A stretch of 64,000 nucleotides of DNA from Thozetella sp. PMI_491 (lineage: Eukaryota; Ascomycota; Sordariomycetes; Chaetosphaeriales; Chaetosphaeriaceae), in NCBI GenBank assembly GCA_021432635.1, contig MU270024.1, positions 434,001 to 498,000 on the forward strand, given 5' to 3'. Below are positions 46,954-57,096 of the stretch, piece after piece. The stretch's first letter is position 1. The number at the start of each line of letters is the position of its first letter. The notes below the pieces were generated by a model that saw only the letters and a program-made list of their open reading frames with translations, searched no databases and was not told the origin of the DNA. The translations under genes were made by a program, and so were the position numbers.

Positions 46954-47494
46954 GAACGCAAATAGAGGATCGGTATTTGGGGTTCTATCTATATCAACAC
47001 CTTTCTGGCACCTTTCTTGCCTTGTATAACATCTAGAGGTTGTCTTTGTACCTTTATAGAGTTTAATAGTATAGATTTCTACAATTTAACTGCTATCACA
47101 AAGTTCCTAGCGACATCTACAAATGTTTGACATATAAATGATACTTTGGGTGCTCATGCCTAGGAGTTCGATAACGCTTCAACTAGTTAACAGCCTACTG
47201 TTACCATGTAAGATACGATTTCGAGTGTCGATATAGACGTAGTGGATATAACAGCTACAACTGAGTCGTAGAACACCGCTTCGTAGAAGAAAGCCGAAAC
47301 ATCCACTGTGTGAGACAATTATACCTGTCCACTTGTGCCGTGCATACTCTAATATACAATATACTAAGAGTATTTAACCAAACTAGCTAGCTATTAGGAC
47401 TTATAACCTCTCTCCTACAAACTGAGAATGATGCCTATATAAAAGGGTTCCAAACAGCCATACTGGTACATATAGATCCGACAACAGCAGGTCC
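46954..47494. other. Intergenic (convergent 3' ends)
   Basis: An AT-rich spacer between the OYE stop and the end of the minus-strand STAND-type gene. No feature seen. Confidence 0.4.
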
Positions 47495-48860
47495 TCAACC
47501 CGTCCCGCTGCCCTTTTCAACCCCCGAATTGGAGACTGCACCAGCACTTTCCTTTTGATCGTTAAGCCTGAAACCACGCCCATAACGTGGGTGATAACCC
47601 TCCGGCTCACTTCCCTGGCTCTCTGACCTAGGTCGATCTAGGCTCGTCGCCAGCCGGGAGCCGGCTTTCTCCTTTTCGATATCGAGCTGAACGAGGCCAG
47701 CCATTGTCTTCTGGACGGTCTCGTCGCTCACCTGCCCTGTGAAACGTCGTGAATTCTCAGTAAGTGTGATCCGCCTCATAGTGAAAAGTGCGCCGACAGT
47801 CGAGACCGACACGTCGTAAGCGTTCCCAGAAACAGAGATCTGTTCGTGCATGTTGCGATTATCGTTGGCAAGGTGGTCGCTTGCGTCCGACACCACTGTT
47901 ATACATTGGTTGAGACTTTCCGTTGTCTCTTGTAGACGTGAGATCTCAGCAGCGGCGGCCTCGGAAGAGGCAGTGGATCTCATCGCACTCATTTTACTCT
48001 CAAGATCGGCGAGGTGGCTCTGTAGCCGAGTCAGAAGGGACTGGATCGGGCCCTTGCTGACGTCCAAGGATGATTTGATGTGCTTCTGCGCCGAGGGTCG
48101 CTGGGAAAAGCTCGGGTGCTCCTTGGATGCGGCTTCCAGCTCTGCGATTTTGGCTGAGAGCTGGGCGCAGATGCTGAGGCCTTGGTTCGTGGTTTCCCTC
48201 TCCTCCACCATCGCTTGCCATTCGGGGTCTGCCGGCGTGGAAGTTTGCGCGCCGCCTGCTTCCAGAGCATCTACCTTCTCTGACAGGCGCACAAGGTGCT
48301 CCAGCAGCTCAGCCTTAGTATCCTGGAGCATGTCCTTGTAGTCCTCAAGCACCCGGGGTGTGACAGCAGCGATACGGCTACACAATCAGCGAGGGTTAGA
48401 ACCAAAGGCACAGCGCGGAGAGACAGGGAAGGGGTCCGGCCTGCACTGACATGTTTACGTCGGCCAAGGCTATGTTGATGGTGGATTTATATAAAGCCAG
48501 CATGCTCTTGAAATCGTTGATGTCTCCTTGGAGAAAGGTCTGCTTGGCCCAGTCCCGCACGCTCGGTCGCGACCCCGAATGCTTGGTGCACTCGGCGACG
48601 AGCTTGCCATAGTCTTCGCATACTTTGCCGCATCGATGCAGCGGCTGCTTGAGCTTGTCGAAATTGATTTCGGGGTGGTTGGCGATGGTCTCCAGGAGCG
48701 TCTCTAACACCCCGTTCAGATCGACGAGCTCGGCTTTGAGCTCGCGCGCGCTCCTGTCCTGGCTGCGGAGGGCGCGGATCGTCGTATAGAGAGTCACGCT
48801 GGATTGAAAGGCAAATGTCGCCAGGGCAAGGACGCCGGATGTCACGCTCAGCGGGTCCAT
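47495..48860 (-). CDS. Fungal STAND N-terminal (Helo-like) domain with coiled-coil tail
   Basis: Exons 48860-48451 and 48377-47495 (donor GTCAGT, acceptor GTGTAG) total 1293 nt, 430 aa. The first 140 residues (MDPLSVTSGVLALATFAFQS, LKAELVDLNGVLETL) match the helical domain found at the N-terminus of fungal NLR/STAND proteins and often labelled azaphilone cluster protein L N-terminal domain. It is related to the HeLo/HELL cell-death fold. Long predicted helices rich in Glu, Ser and Leu follow (about 145-330), then a polar tail. There is no NACHT or NB-ARC domain and no repeat domain, so it stands alone. Role unknown; it could be a cell-death executor, adaptor or decoy. The frame is intact. Confidence 0.85.
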
Positions 48861-49675
48861 GGCGTTAGCTTTGGGCTTTGAGGGCCTTGGCGAGGAATGG
48901 GGAGAACGAGGTTGTGCTAGGACGGCAAGTTGTGATCCGGAGCCTCGCGACGGCCGGATGCGGGGGTTAAAATGGGCCGTCGAGCACCGGCATTAGGCGC
49001 CGAAGACCCTGCACTTGGGACCAATTGCATCAAAGTTACCGCCTGGCCGGCGCTTATTTGCAGCAGTATGAAATAGGGCGATTCAGGGGCCCCGCCGAGG
49101 TGCAGCTGCGGTTGTGGGGCAGCCGCTGGCCAATGAGCACGCTGGACGGCCGAATGTCGCTGGTGCGACCACGCGAATGAAGTGCCCCTATTTGTGCCTC
49201 CAATACAGTAGCCTCTCTATGTGATAAGCATAAAGAATGGGCTGTAGAGCTAATAGAATCGTTTAAGTATAAAAACCGCGTCGCAGCTCTAAGTTGACTC
49301 CATCAGAGACAGCGTTATACCAACAATACCGGTCGGTCAAGGGAATATCTTTCGGCTCGTCCCTTGGCTGCGTTTCTGCTTAATTTTAATAGACGACGGA
49401 TGTCTTCCTTTCTCCTAGCACAAGCGAAAATTCGTACATGCAACATTGCAATGACGCTAGATCTCGCATCCTAGATTCAGTTGGGAACGAGTCATGAATA
49501 GGTTATGGAGTAGTCATGAATGGATAACCACAGTGAGAAATCGCACGAAGGTGTAAGCGGTGGATCCCTATCATCATCGACCTCCATAGGAGCAGAGGGG
49601 AAGAAAAATTGCTACAACCCGCCGAGCAACCCGTCCAGCAAATGCCACAAGGAAACCCGAGGATTCCTTCGTGCC
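48861..49675. other. Intergenic, no gene seen
   Basis: 5' flank of the STAND-type gene and 3' flank of Snf7. No feature beyond short frames. Confidence 0.4.
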
Positions 49676-50546
49676 TCACATGGCCATCTCTGCCTCCAGC
49701 TTTCTCATCTCCGCCTCATCGTCGTTGTCTTCTGCCACAGAGTCCTTGACAACAGCTAATGGGTCGGGAGTGTTAGCGCACAAATAGCCGGCAGCCTACC
49801 AAAGAGAAAGAGCAATGTCTTACGTATTCCACTGGTGACCACGGGCATGCCCTGGATGGTATCTGGAAATGGTGCGAGGCCGAGCGTGAGCATCTGCTCG
49901 TCCAGTCCTTCCTGCTGCAGCTGCTCGAGCTCCCACTCTAGGTCTGTCTCGTCGATCGAGTTGTCAAGGCCGACATCTTGCATTACCTCTGCAATCTCGT
50001 CGCCGATGGCGTTCTGTTCGCGCACCGTCTCCCTTTGGGCATCATTGTCAGATATATTATCAAAAAAAGAACGAGGAGCATGCTGGTTGCGCACATTATC
50101 CCGTCAACCTTGCCCGGAGTGAGCTTGCCCTGCATCTGCTTCATGGCGGCGGCCCCTCGCTCCATCGCTTCCACCGTTGCTCGGTTGATGTTTGCCGACT
50201 CGATCGCGAATATCTGCTGTGAAAGGATGGTCATTTGCGCCTCGGCCTTCACCCGGTAACTCTCCAGCATCTTCTTGCGCTCCAGGGCCTTCTTCGCAGC
50301 TGTTGAAGGGTGGAGTCAGCACATTTAGCTCGCGCCGCGCTGCAACCGACTAGTTAACTCACCGGCTTTGTTTGTGGCGACATTCTTCCGCGCAATCGCA
50401 TGCTGCTCGTCCATCTGGCCCTGGAGATGCTTCTCGCGCTTCCGCAGCAGCTCCAGCTGCTCTCGCAGGTTGACTATGGCGTTCTTAGGACTGTCCTTCC
50501 GGTTCTGCGCGTTCCCGCCACCAAACCAGCCCCAGACGCCCGACAT
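49676..50546 (-). CDS. snf7: ESCRT-III subunit Snf7/Vps32
   Basis: A core polymer subunit of ESCRT-III, acting on endosomal and nuclear membranes in budding away from the cytoplasm and in membrane repair. Exons 50546-50363, 50299-50095, 50032-49824 and 49755-49676 join in phase, total 678 nt and give 225 aa, the normal size. Sequence order: an N-terminal anchor MSGVWGWFGG; basic helices 1-2 with LREQLELLRKREKHL and KKALERKKML; the IFAIESANIN region; KVDGIMETVREQ made by splicing; an acidic DETDLEWELEQL; and a C-terminal EAEMRKLEAEMAM, the MIM1-like Vps4-binding helix. Intact housekeeping gene. Confidence 0.95.
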
Positions 50547-51617
50547 GTTGCTATGTTTGGTCTTGAGACTTGTGGTGATTTGTCCGCTGAGGTGGTCTGC
50601 ATGGCGGCGGAAACGAAGACGACAGGTGGTGCAAGGCAGTTAATACCAACAGAGGCCCTAAAAAGTTTCGGATGACGACTCCCTTCGGTTTCCATGGCGA
50701 GGTGAGACGACAGCAGCCTGAAAGCCTTAAGTCGCGGCCCGAATGTCTCTTGCGACGCGTGTACGTGGTCGCAATTGCTGCCGCGTTTTGAGAGTCGCGA
50801 AGAATAGGTGCCTGGCGTCTTATCCTGCTACCTAGCTTCAGGCAGGGGCATTAAGTGATGACGGCGTTTTCTTAACAAATCACTGCCCAAAAAGCGCTTT
50901 GGTTAACAATTTAAGCATCATTCTTGCCGATGTTGGCCCGGGAGTGCGAGCCGTGTGTAGTGGCAGTCTGGCTGAGATTGCGTAATGATTCAGGGTCGGC
51001 TATTCTGGTTCTGGATTGCCTTTGAAAGGGGATTGCTTGCGGACAAAATCACAAGGATACAACCCTCCTCGTTCTTCTCAATCTCTGGTATAGCGCAATT
51101 GAAGGTTTTTCGCTACATTATCACCCGCCGTGCCTCTATCTCTTCTAACGAGGTTGACAGCGCAGTTCATCGTAGCCATTCGGCAGCACCCCTGGCTACC
51201 AATGGTCATCATGGCTGGCCTCAGTGTTTGCTCCCAGTATTTTCATACGAGATTCACCTTCACAGTGACAGTTCATACTGGAACACTGTCGGAATGTCTG
51301 TGGTAATTTAGGAAGATCTCTCACTCATCTCTATTTTCGTTATTGGTCTTAACCTTCATTCCAGTCATCCAAAGAATCGCTCTGGGCGATTCTTCGCGAT
51401 AACATCGAGCCCGTGAATGTGAATGTAACGTGGTAACCGTAGCTACTAGGGCTAGAACAGGAGTCAAGCGAGTTAGCACCGATACCAACTTGCGTGGCTG
51501 TTGCCGTTGCCATTGCGGTGCTTTATGTCTTTAGCGTCTATCACTAATCTCTATAACTGTATGAACCGAGCGTCTTTCGTGCTGTAGCATCCGAATACAT
51601 ACAAACACCGAAACTAC
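50547..51617. other. Intergenic, no gene seen
   Basis: Between the Snf7 start and the GH88 end. The frame at 50985-51311 is not convincing. Confidence 0.4.
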
Positions 51618-53336
51618 CTATACCAATCCCATGCGAAGCAAGCGGTTCCCAAACTCTACAAGATAGTAATCGCCATATACCAGCCCGTGGTTAGCATATC
51701 GTTTCTTGGAGTACTGATTATTATTCGCGGTGCCAAACTTCAGTATGCCATCGAAGCCTGTCGGCGTTGTATCCTCGACTTGAATAGCATAACTACTTCC
51801 TGTCACCAACCGGGCCTTCTCAGGTGCCTGCGCGAACTCGAGTAGCTCACGCACGAGTTTCACAGCCATGCGTAAATATCTCGCCGAGAGTTTGGTCTCT
51901 CCTGCAGCCGCTAGCGCCTGGGAGAGGATCAGCATGCCGTTCGCGGCAATGCTGCCGGCTGAAGAGTCGCGCAGCGGGCTCGATCTATCTTCGATAGGTG
52001 CGTCGAAATCCCAGAGCGGGACGTATCGGCCCCCTTCGTTCACAAAGTCGGGCGCCGTCTCGAGCCTGTAGATGAAATACTCGGCTAACCCACAGGCCGC
52101 CTGAAGGAAGGTTTCGGTCTTTGTAGACATGTATGTCTGCGCATAGCCCATAATGCCCCAAGCCTGCCCGCGTGCCCATGTTGACTCATTGGCGTACCCC
52201 TGGTGCGTCAGCCGTGCTTTGAGATCTCCCGTCCGGGGATCAATGTTGGCCACATGGCATGTCGAGTACCACGGCCCCGCATAACAATCCTGCGACAGTG
52301 GTTGGGGCTTCTCTTCTCTCAAGTGCGATCGAAGTAGCACAGTAGCGTGCGAAGTGGCTATGTCATAGAGCTCTTGTCCGTCTCGGCAGTGCTCCGCAGC
52401 GTAGTACAAAAGGTCCAGGTTGCACATGCTGTCGATGATGAGAATCATGTTCTCTGTCTGGTCCGTAATTTCTAGATTCTTCTTCAGAAGCAGGTCCCAG
52501 CTCCGGATCGCGCCAGCCGTGGGGACGTATCTGGTCGCTAGACTTCGTGCGGCTCGAATGATAGAGTTCAGGCTGTGCTGGTTGCCCGTTAGCTCCCAGT
52601 CAAGCTTTAGGGCGGGCATGACAATAAATCCTATGTCGTGAGTGTCGGTACGGCTCGCCATGGCGTGAAGCGGCCTCGACCAGATGTTGCACAGCCCTTG
52701 GAGTTGAAGCCGGATATCTTCGATGCAGATATCATCTTCTCTTGACGCCGCACCGCCGGGGATGCGAATGGACCGAGGAAATCGGATAGCTCGCTCCCAT
52801 AACGAGTGCAATGATCCAGGAAAAAACCCACAGGTCCAAAACTCGGCCTCGCGCAAGACATAGCTGCCTGCATGCCCACCATCCTGAGGCACGTATTCTG
52901 GAAAATAATCGGGGAAGCGATGCTCCCCTACCAAAGACTTGGTAGCGGTCCGGTAAATTTTGGCGAGAATGTTCTCAGCATATAAATCCGAAACTGCTTC
53001 GCCGAGATTGGTCCCCACGGTAGCTAACATGGCCACTTTCTGATCTCCTCCGTCAGGCTCTGTGAAAGGACTAACCAGGCCCGAAGTGTTGGCTAGATAA
53101 TCTCCATCTAAACTCATGACTGATGTCTGAGGAGAGCCGTCATGTGATGCCTGTTCGGGCTTGGGCTGCTCAAATTGCGACTGAATCTGCTCGTTGGGGG
53201 ATGTTGTTGAGTCGAAAGTATCTTGCTCGGCTGTGGATGTCTCATGTGGCAGATCATGGACCGGGTGATCCGGATAGGCAGGGCCAAGAGCAGCTGAGTG
53301 CAGCTGGGTAGCTGAATTGCCGTCTTCGACGTACAT
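51618..53336 (-). CDS. GH88-type unsaturated glucuronyl hydrolase
   Basis: Glycoside hydrolase family 88 enzymes release unsaturated uronic acids from oligosaccharides made by polysaccharide lyases. The 572-aa frame from the ATG at 53336 (the frame opens at 53423 with no ATG) has family features: LIIDSMCNLDLLYYAAEH with a catalytic-type Asp, HQGYANESTWARGQAWGIMG, LWDFDAP, RDSSAGSIAANGML and NHGLVYGDYYLVE at the end. The first 115 residues are Gln/Ser/Pro-rich and disordered. No signal peptide is seen, so the enzyme is probably cytosolic. It is divergently paired with the MFS transporter at 54011. Intact and intronless. Confidence 0.9.
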   Translation of the reverse strand: MYVEDGNSATQLHSAALGPAYPDHPVHDLPHETSTAEQDTFDSTTSPNEQIQSQFEQPKPEQASHDGSPQTSVMSLDGDYLANTSGLVSPFTEPDGGDQKVAMLATVGTNLGEAVSDLYAENILAKIYRTATKSLVGEHRFPDYFPEYVPQDGGHAGSYVLREAEFWTCGFFPGSLHSLWERAIRFPRSIRIPGGAASREDDICIEDIRLQLQGLCNIWSRPLHAMASRTDTHDIGFIVMPALKLDWELTGNQHSLNSIIRAARSLATRYVPTAGAIRSWDLLLKKNLEITDQTENMILIIDSMCNLDLLYYAAEHCRDGQELYDIATSHATVLLRSHLREEKPQPLSQDCYAGPWYSTCHVANIDPRTGDLKARLTHQGYANESTWARGQAWGIMGYAQTYMSTKTETFLQAACGLAEYFIYRLETAPDFVNEGGRYVPLWDFDAPIEDRSSPLRDSSAGSIAANGMLILSQALAAAGETKLSARYLRMAVKLVRELLEFAQAPEKARLVTGSSYAIQVEDTTPTGFDGILKFGTANNNQYSKKRYANHGLVYGDYYLVEFGNRLLRMGLV

Positions 53337-53730
53337 CTGGCCGCGAGTTTTAGGTGTCAAGCTAGAATTGGGAAATTTCGGGGCGGGCGTGAAGATGTGG
53401 CTGGATAATTGTTTGTGTGGCAAGATTGTCTATCGTTTTCGCAGCACATTGGTACGCCAAGATGTGTCAAAAGCGAGGGACCTTGGGAATATACGAGGCT
53501 TCTTGAATAGAGGAGATTAATCAGAATATCTCCGGGAAAGCCTTCGCGCCTCTATGCTAGCGGGCTATGCCGGGCCCGAAGGCCACGAGGCGATAATTGG
53601 CGAGAAGAGCAAATCAAGAGACTGGGCGAAAAATCCTCCGCAGTCCGCGAAGAATGCCCCGAAACACCGAAAGTAGCTAGAGCCAAGCGATGCGGGGTAG
53701 ACTAGCCCCTTGAAAATCAAATGCTGTGGC

Positions 53731-53789
53731 GCCATTACCCCGGATATCCGGACAGGTGAATACCCCAGATACTCAGGCCATTACCCCGG
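53731..53789. promoter_or_regulatory. Zn2Cys6-type palindrome and direct repeats between GH88 and MFS genes
   Basis: CCGGATATCCGG at 53740-53751 is a perfect 12-bp palindrome holding CGG-N4-CCG, the inverted-CGG layout bound by fungal Zn2Cys6 regulators. The 13-mer GCCATTACCCCGG occurs at 53731 and again at 53777, the first copy overlapping the palindrome, and a similar TACCCCAG lies between. The site is about 260 bp before the MFS start and 400 bp before the GH88 start. This is seen directly; regulator and function are inferred. Confidence 0.5.
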
Positions 53790-54010
53790 GGTCTCGCATA
53801 GGCTCTCACCCCAGAGTCGCCTGCAGGTTGCGGGGAGGATGGAGACCGCGCCAGGGAGCATAGGAGCTGTTTAAAAGTCCACCACATCTCTCGCATCTGC
53901 TCTTCACGATCTCGCCCTAATCCAGGGATTAGCCGTCGATCACGTTCTTCTGCGGTGCTCTCACGTGAAGAGTGACAAAGAAGCTCCTTCCATCCGTTGC
54001 CCGATCCAAA

Positions 54011-56136
54011 ATGGCCTCCCAGCAAAAAGCCGCAGAAGAGATCGGCATTCAGGCTGCTACTGTGCAGACCGATGACGCTCCTCCTGACAGCTCAGCACCA
54101 GTTGCGGCGAATGGAGTGGTCGTGAGCTCGGCCACATCGCCTCCAAAGAGGAACGTCTGGATTGCCTGGTTGTACATTTTCGACTGGTATCCCAGCCACT
54201 ACAGCAAGGAGGAGATTTCTCTTCTGAAGAAGCAAGATCGCATCATTCTCCCTCTTGTGTAAGCCAACCGCCCTTTCCTGCTCGTGATGGTGCAGCAGTG
54301 CACTGACTTAAATCGATAGCTGCTTTATGTGTCAGTCTCCATCTTCGGACACACCCGCCTGATGGTGCGACTAATCAACGGTCATGACCTTAGTTTTCAT
54401 CAAGTGGCTCGATCAGTCCAATATCAACAATGCTTACAACTCAGGCATGAAGGAGGAACTTAATCTCCTTGGCATCGAGTATGTTACAACCGGCTGCAAT
54501 TCCAAGTCTAGGTGTCCCGGCTCTAACCCGCCTCTTTAGGTACAACTTGTTCAGTACCTTTTACAACATCGGCTACCTCGTCCTAGAGATCCCTTCTATG
54601 CTGATCGTGTCTCGCCCGAATCTGTCCCGATGGTACATCCCCGTGTGTGAGACCATTTGGTCCATCATCACATTCATCCAGTGCCGCAACAATAGCGCCC
54701 AGATGATCTACGGCATGAGATTTCTGATGGGGCTTTTCGAGACTCCCGCTGCGACGGGAAGTTTGTACATCCTTTCCTCCTGGTATCGGTCCGAGGAGGT
54801 ATTCAAGCGCGCCGGCGTTTGGTACGTCTCTAGCAACATCGGTGCGGTAAGTTTTCTTCATTGCCCCTCTAGAGGGTGCCGTATGAGCTTGCATAAGGAT
54901 AAGCTTCTAAGCTCGCATCGTCGTCACACGCTGACTCGGGCCTAGATGTTTGGTGGCTACATGCAGGCTGCTGCTCAGAGCGGACTCAATGGAGTAGGCG
55001 GCATGTCAGGATGGTACGTCTCTTCCTTAGAAGCTCGTTCTATCACTGCTTTGTTTTACCGCTAACTGTTCTTTGTCTAGGCGATGGGTTTTCATTATTG
55101 ACGGTGTCATTTCTCTGCCCATTGCCATCGCCGGCTTTTTCCTGTTCCCAGGTTTGCCTACTAGCCCACGAATTTGGTGGTTGAAGGAGGAAGAGCAGAA
55201 GCTTGCTCAGGCACGCATGCAGACAGATGGCGTCAAGAAGAGCGGCAGGATTGGGAAGCGCATGCTCAAGCGTGTCTTCGGTCGATGGCATTTTTATATT
55301 GCTGTCGCGACCTACGTTACGTAAGTGTCTAGCAGCAAAAGGAACCTTCGATGTGTGATATATCTGACAGCTGACAATTTTCAACAATAGCTTCCAATGC
55401 ACCACGTGGGTCGCCGGTCAGATGATCGTATGGGTCAAGTCTACCAACCAGTATTCTATTGAGATGATCAACATCCTTCCGACGGGAGTTCAAGCCTTGG
55501 CCATTGTGGTCGGTGTTATTGTTCCGTCGCTTGTCATGTGAGTTCCATGCGCGCTACTATTAGATTTGAGCATAGTAACTGGCCTGCTGACGTTTATAAT
55601 CCAGGGTCTACCCCATATGGGTGCCTTTCACATGCGTTGGACTGATTCTCTTATTCTGTCACGCTTGCCTCCTTGTTTGGAACATTCCTCTTGGTCTGCA
55701 TTTCGCCGCTTACTTCCTTCTGGGAATGACCTCCTGCATCACCCCCATGCTCTTCCCCTGGGTGCATCTCATCATGAAGGACGACAACGAGGCAAAGAGT
55801 TTCACCACTGGAGCCATGGTAAGGCGTTAGTCCGATCTTAATGTTAACAGCGCCTGGTCTTGCTAACCGAGCGTATTGCAGATGACTGTTGGCTGGGCAT
55901 TCTTCACTTGGTATAACGTCGTTGTGTTCCCTATCACTGAAGGTCCGCAATGGACTAGAGGGTTCACCGCCAACGTAGTCCTCACTTGCTGCTACATAAC
56001 TTTGTTTCTGATCGGCCAGCTTCTCTGGAGACGCGACATTCGGAACGGCCTCTACAAGCGGGCTATTGAAGAGGAGGTGGATGAAGAAACCTTCAACGAG
56101 AAAATCGGGTCGACGCACCTTGAGGAGAAGAAGTAA
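54011..56136 (+). CDS. MFS transporter, Dal5-like (anion:cation symporter) family, nine exons
   Basis: A plasma-membrane permease. Exons 54011-54258, 54320-54330, 54394-54478, 54540-54846, 54946-55013, 55081-55320, 55391-55537, 55605-55818 and 55882-56136 all join in phase and total 1575 nt (524 aa). Exon 2 is only 11 nt. The first transmembrane region reads [17 protein letters not shown], then [30 protein letters not shown] and SSWYRSEE, all typical of the Dal5/Liz1/Tna1 group that carries vitamins, allantoate or organic anions. The substrate cannot be read from sequence; divergent pairing with the GH88 gene makes a uronate or its product worth testing. Intact. Confidence 0.9.
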
Positions 56137-56730
56137 AGGTAGCTGAAGGCTTGACGCGGGTTCGGGCACTGAGTCGAGAGTCGGCACCACCAACGTAGCA
56201 CACCGAAGAATTTAGCGCAGTTCGATTAATAAATTTTTCCCGATGCCCTATCCCTCCGTCTCCTGCAGCGAACTTCGGCTTCTCTGAAGCATGCCCCTGG
56301 CGCGGGAATACGGCGGGCATCGCTGCGCCTTTATTCTTTGCCCCTTCCAATTGGCGGCTTGTTATAGCCTATACCTGAGAGAACGGGCTACATCTTTCCA
56401 GCCAGGGACCAGTCTTCCTTTGGGTCAGACCGGTCGACAAATCAATGAGTAGACGACTGATCAGCATTGATACCAGCAAACTTGAGCGCAGCAGACTATG
56501 TATTCTGCCTCTTGGCCTAGACGATCCCGTCGAGCATAGGTATAATGTGCAACATTGATTATCTATATTTGTATAACTTGCCGCACAAATAACAAACCCA
56601 AGCCCTACTAATAAAAGAAACCTGTGAATCTACAGCTAGCCCCCCCTAGAACAAGCAACTAATCCCTACTTATAAAATACATTACTTATTTAGCATCCAT
56701 TCCCTCTTCCTGCCTAGTTGTCTCAGTATT
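56137..56730. other. Intergenic, AT-rich at the right end
   Basis: 3' flank of the MFS gene grading into AT-rich DNA from about 56500. No gene seen. Confidence 0.4.
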
Positions 56731-56732
56731 TA

Positions 56733-57096
56733 ACTCGATTCACAGCACATTAGGCGTCAAAAAAAGTGCTACAAGCAGAACACAGATCAATCATTCTTTT
56801 TTAAGCTTCCAGATAAAGTTTTAAACAACATTCTCACATTCACTGCCGAGTTCGTGCCTGGAATCGAGACAATAAGGGAGCTAGAACTCGATATTAAGAA
56901 CAAGTGCTATACCCATACTCGTCAACATGTCCTTGCTGGAGTATGCCGACGCTTTAATCGCATCACTATTACCACACTCTATTTCTATCTTACTATACTT
57001 CTCGATGGTATACCTGGATCACTATCTAGAAATAGATGCCTATATAAAACCTTCTGTTCTAAGCCTGTGCTAGTAGCCTTTATAGGACACTCATAG
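56733..57096 (+). pseudogene. F-box protein relic
   Basis: One frame without a usable ATG reads FFFKLPDKVLNNILTFTAEF and, after a gap, LAGVCRRFNRITITTLYFYL. This is the pattern of a fungal F-box (LPxExLxxIL...VCRxFxxI). It lies in AT-rich DNA and ends at 57096. Probably a decayed fragment. Confidence 0.5.
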
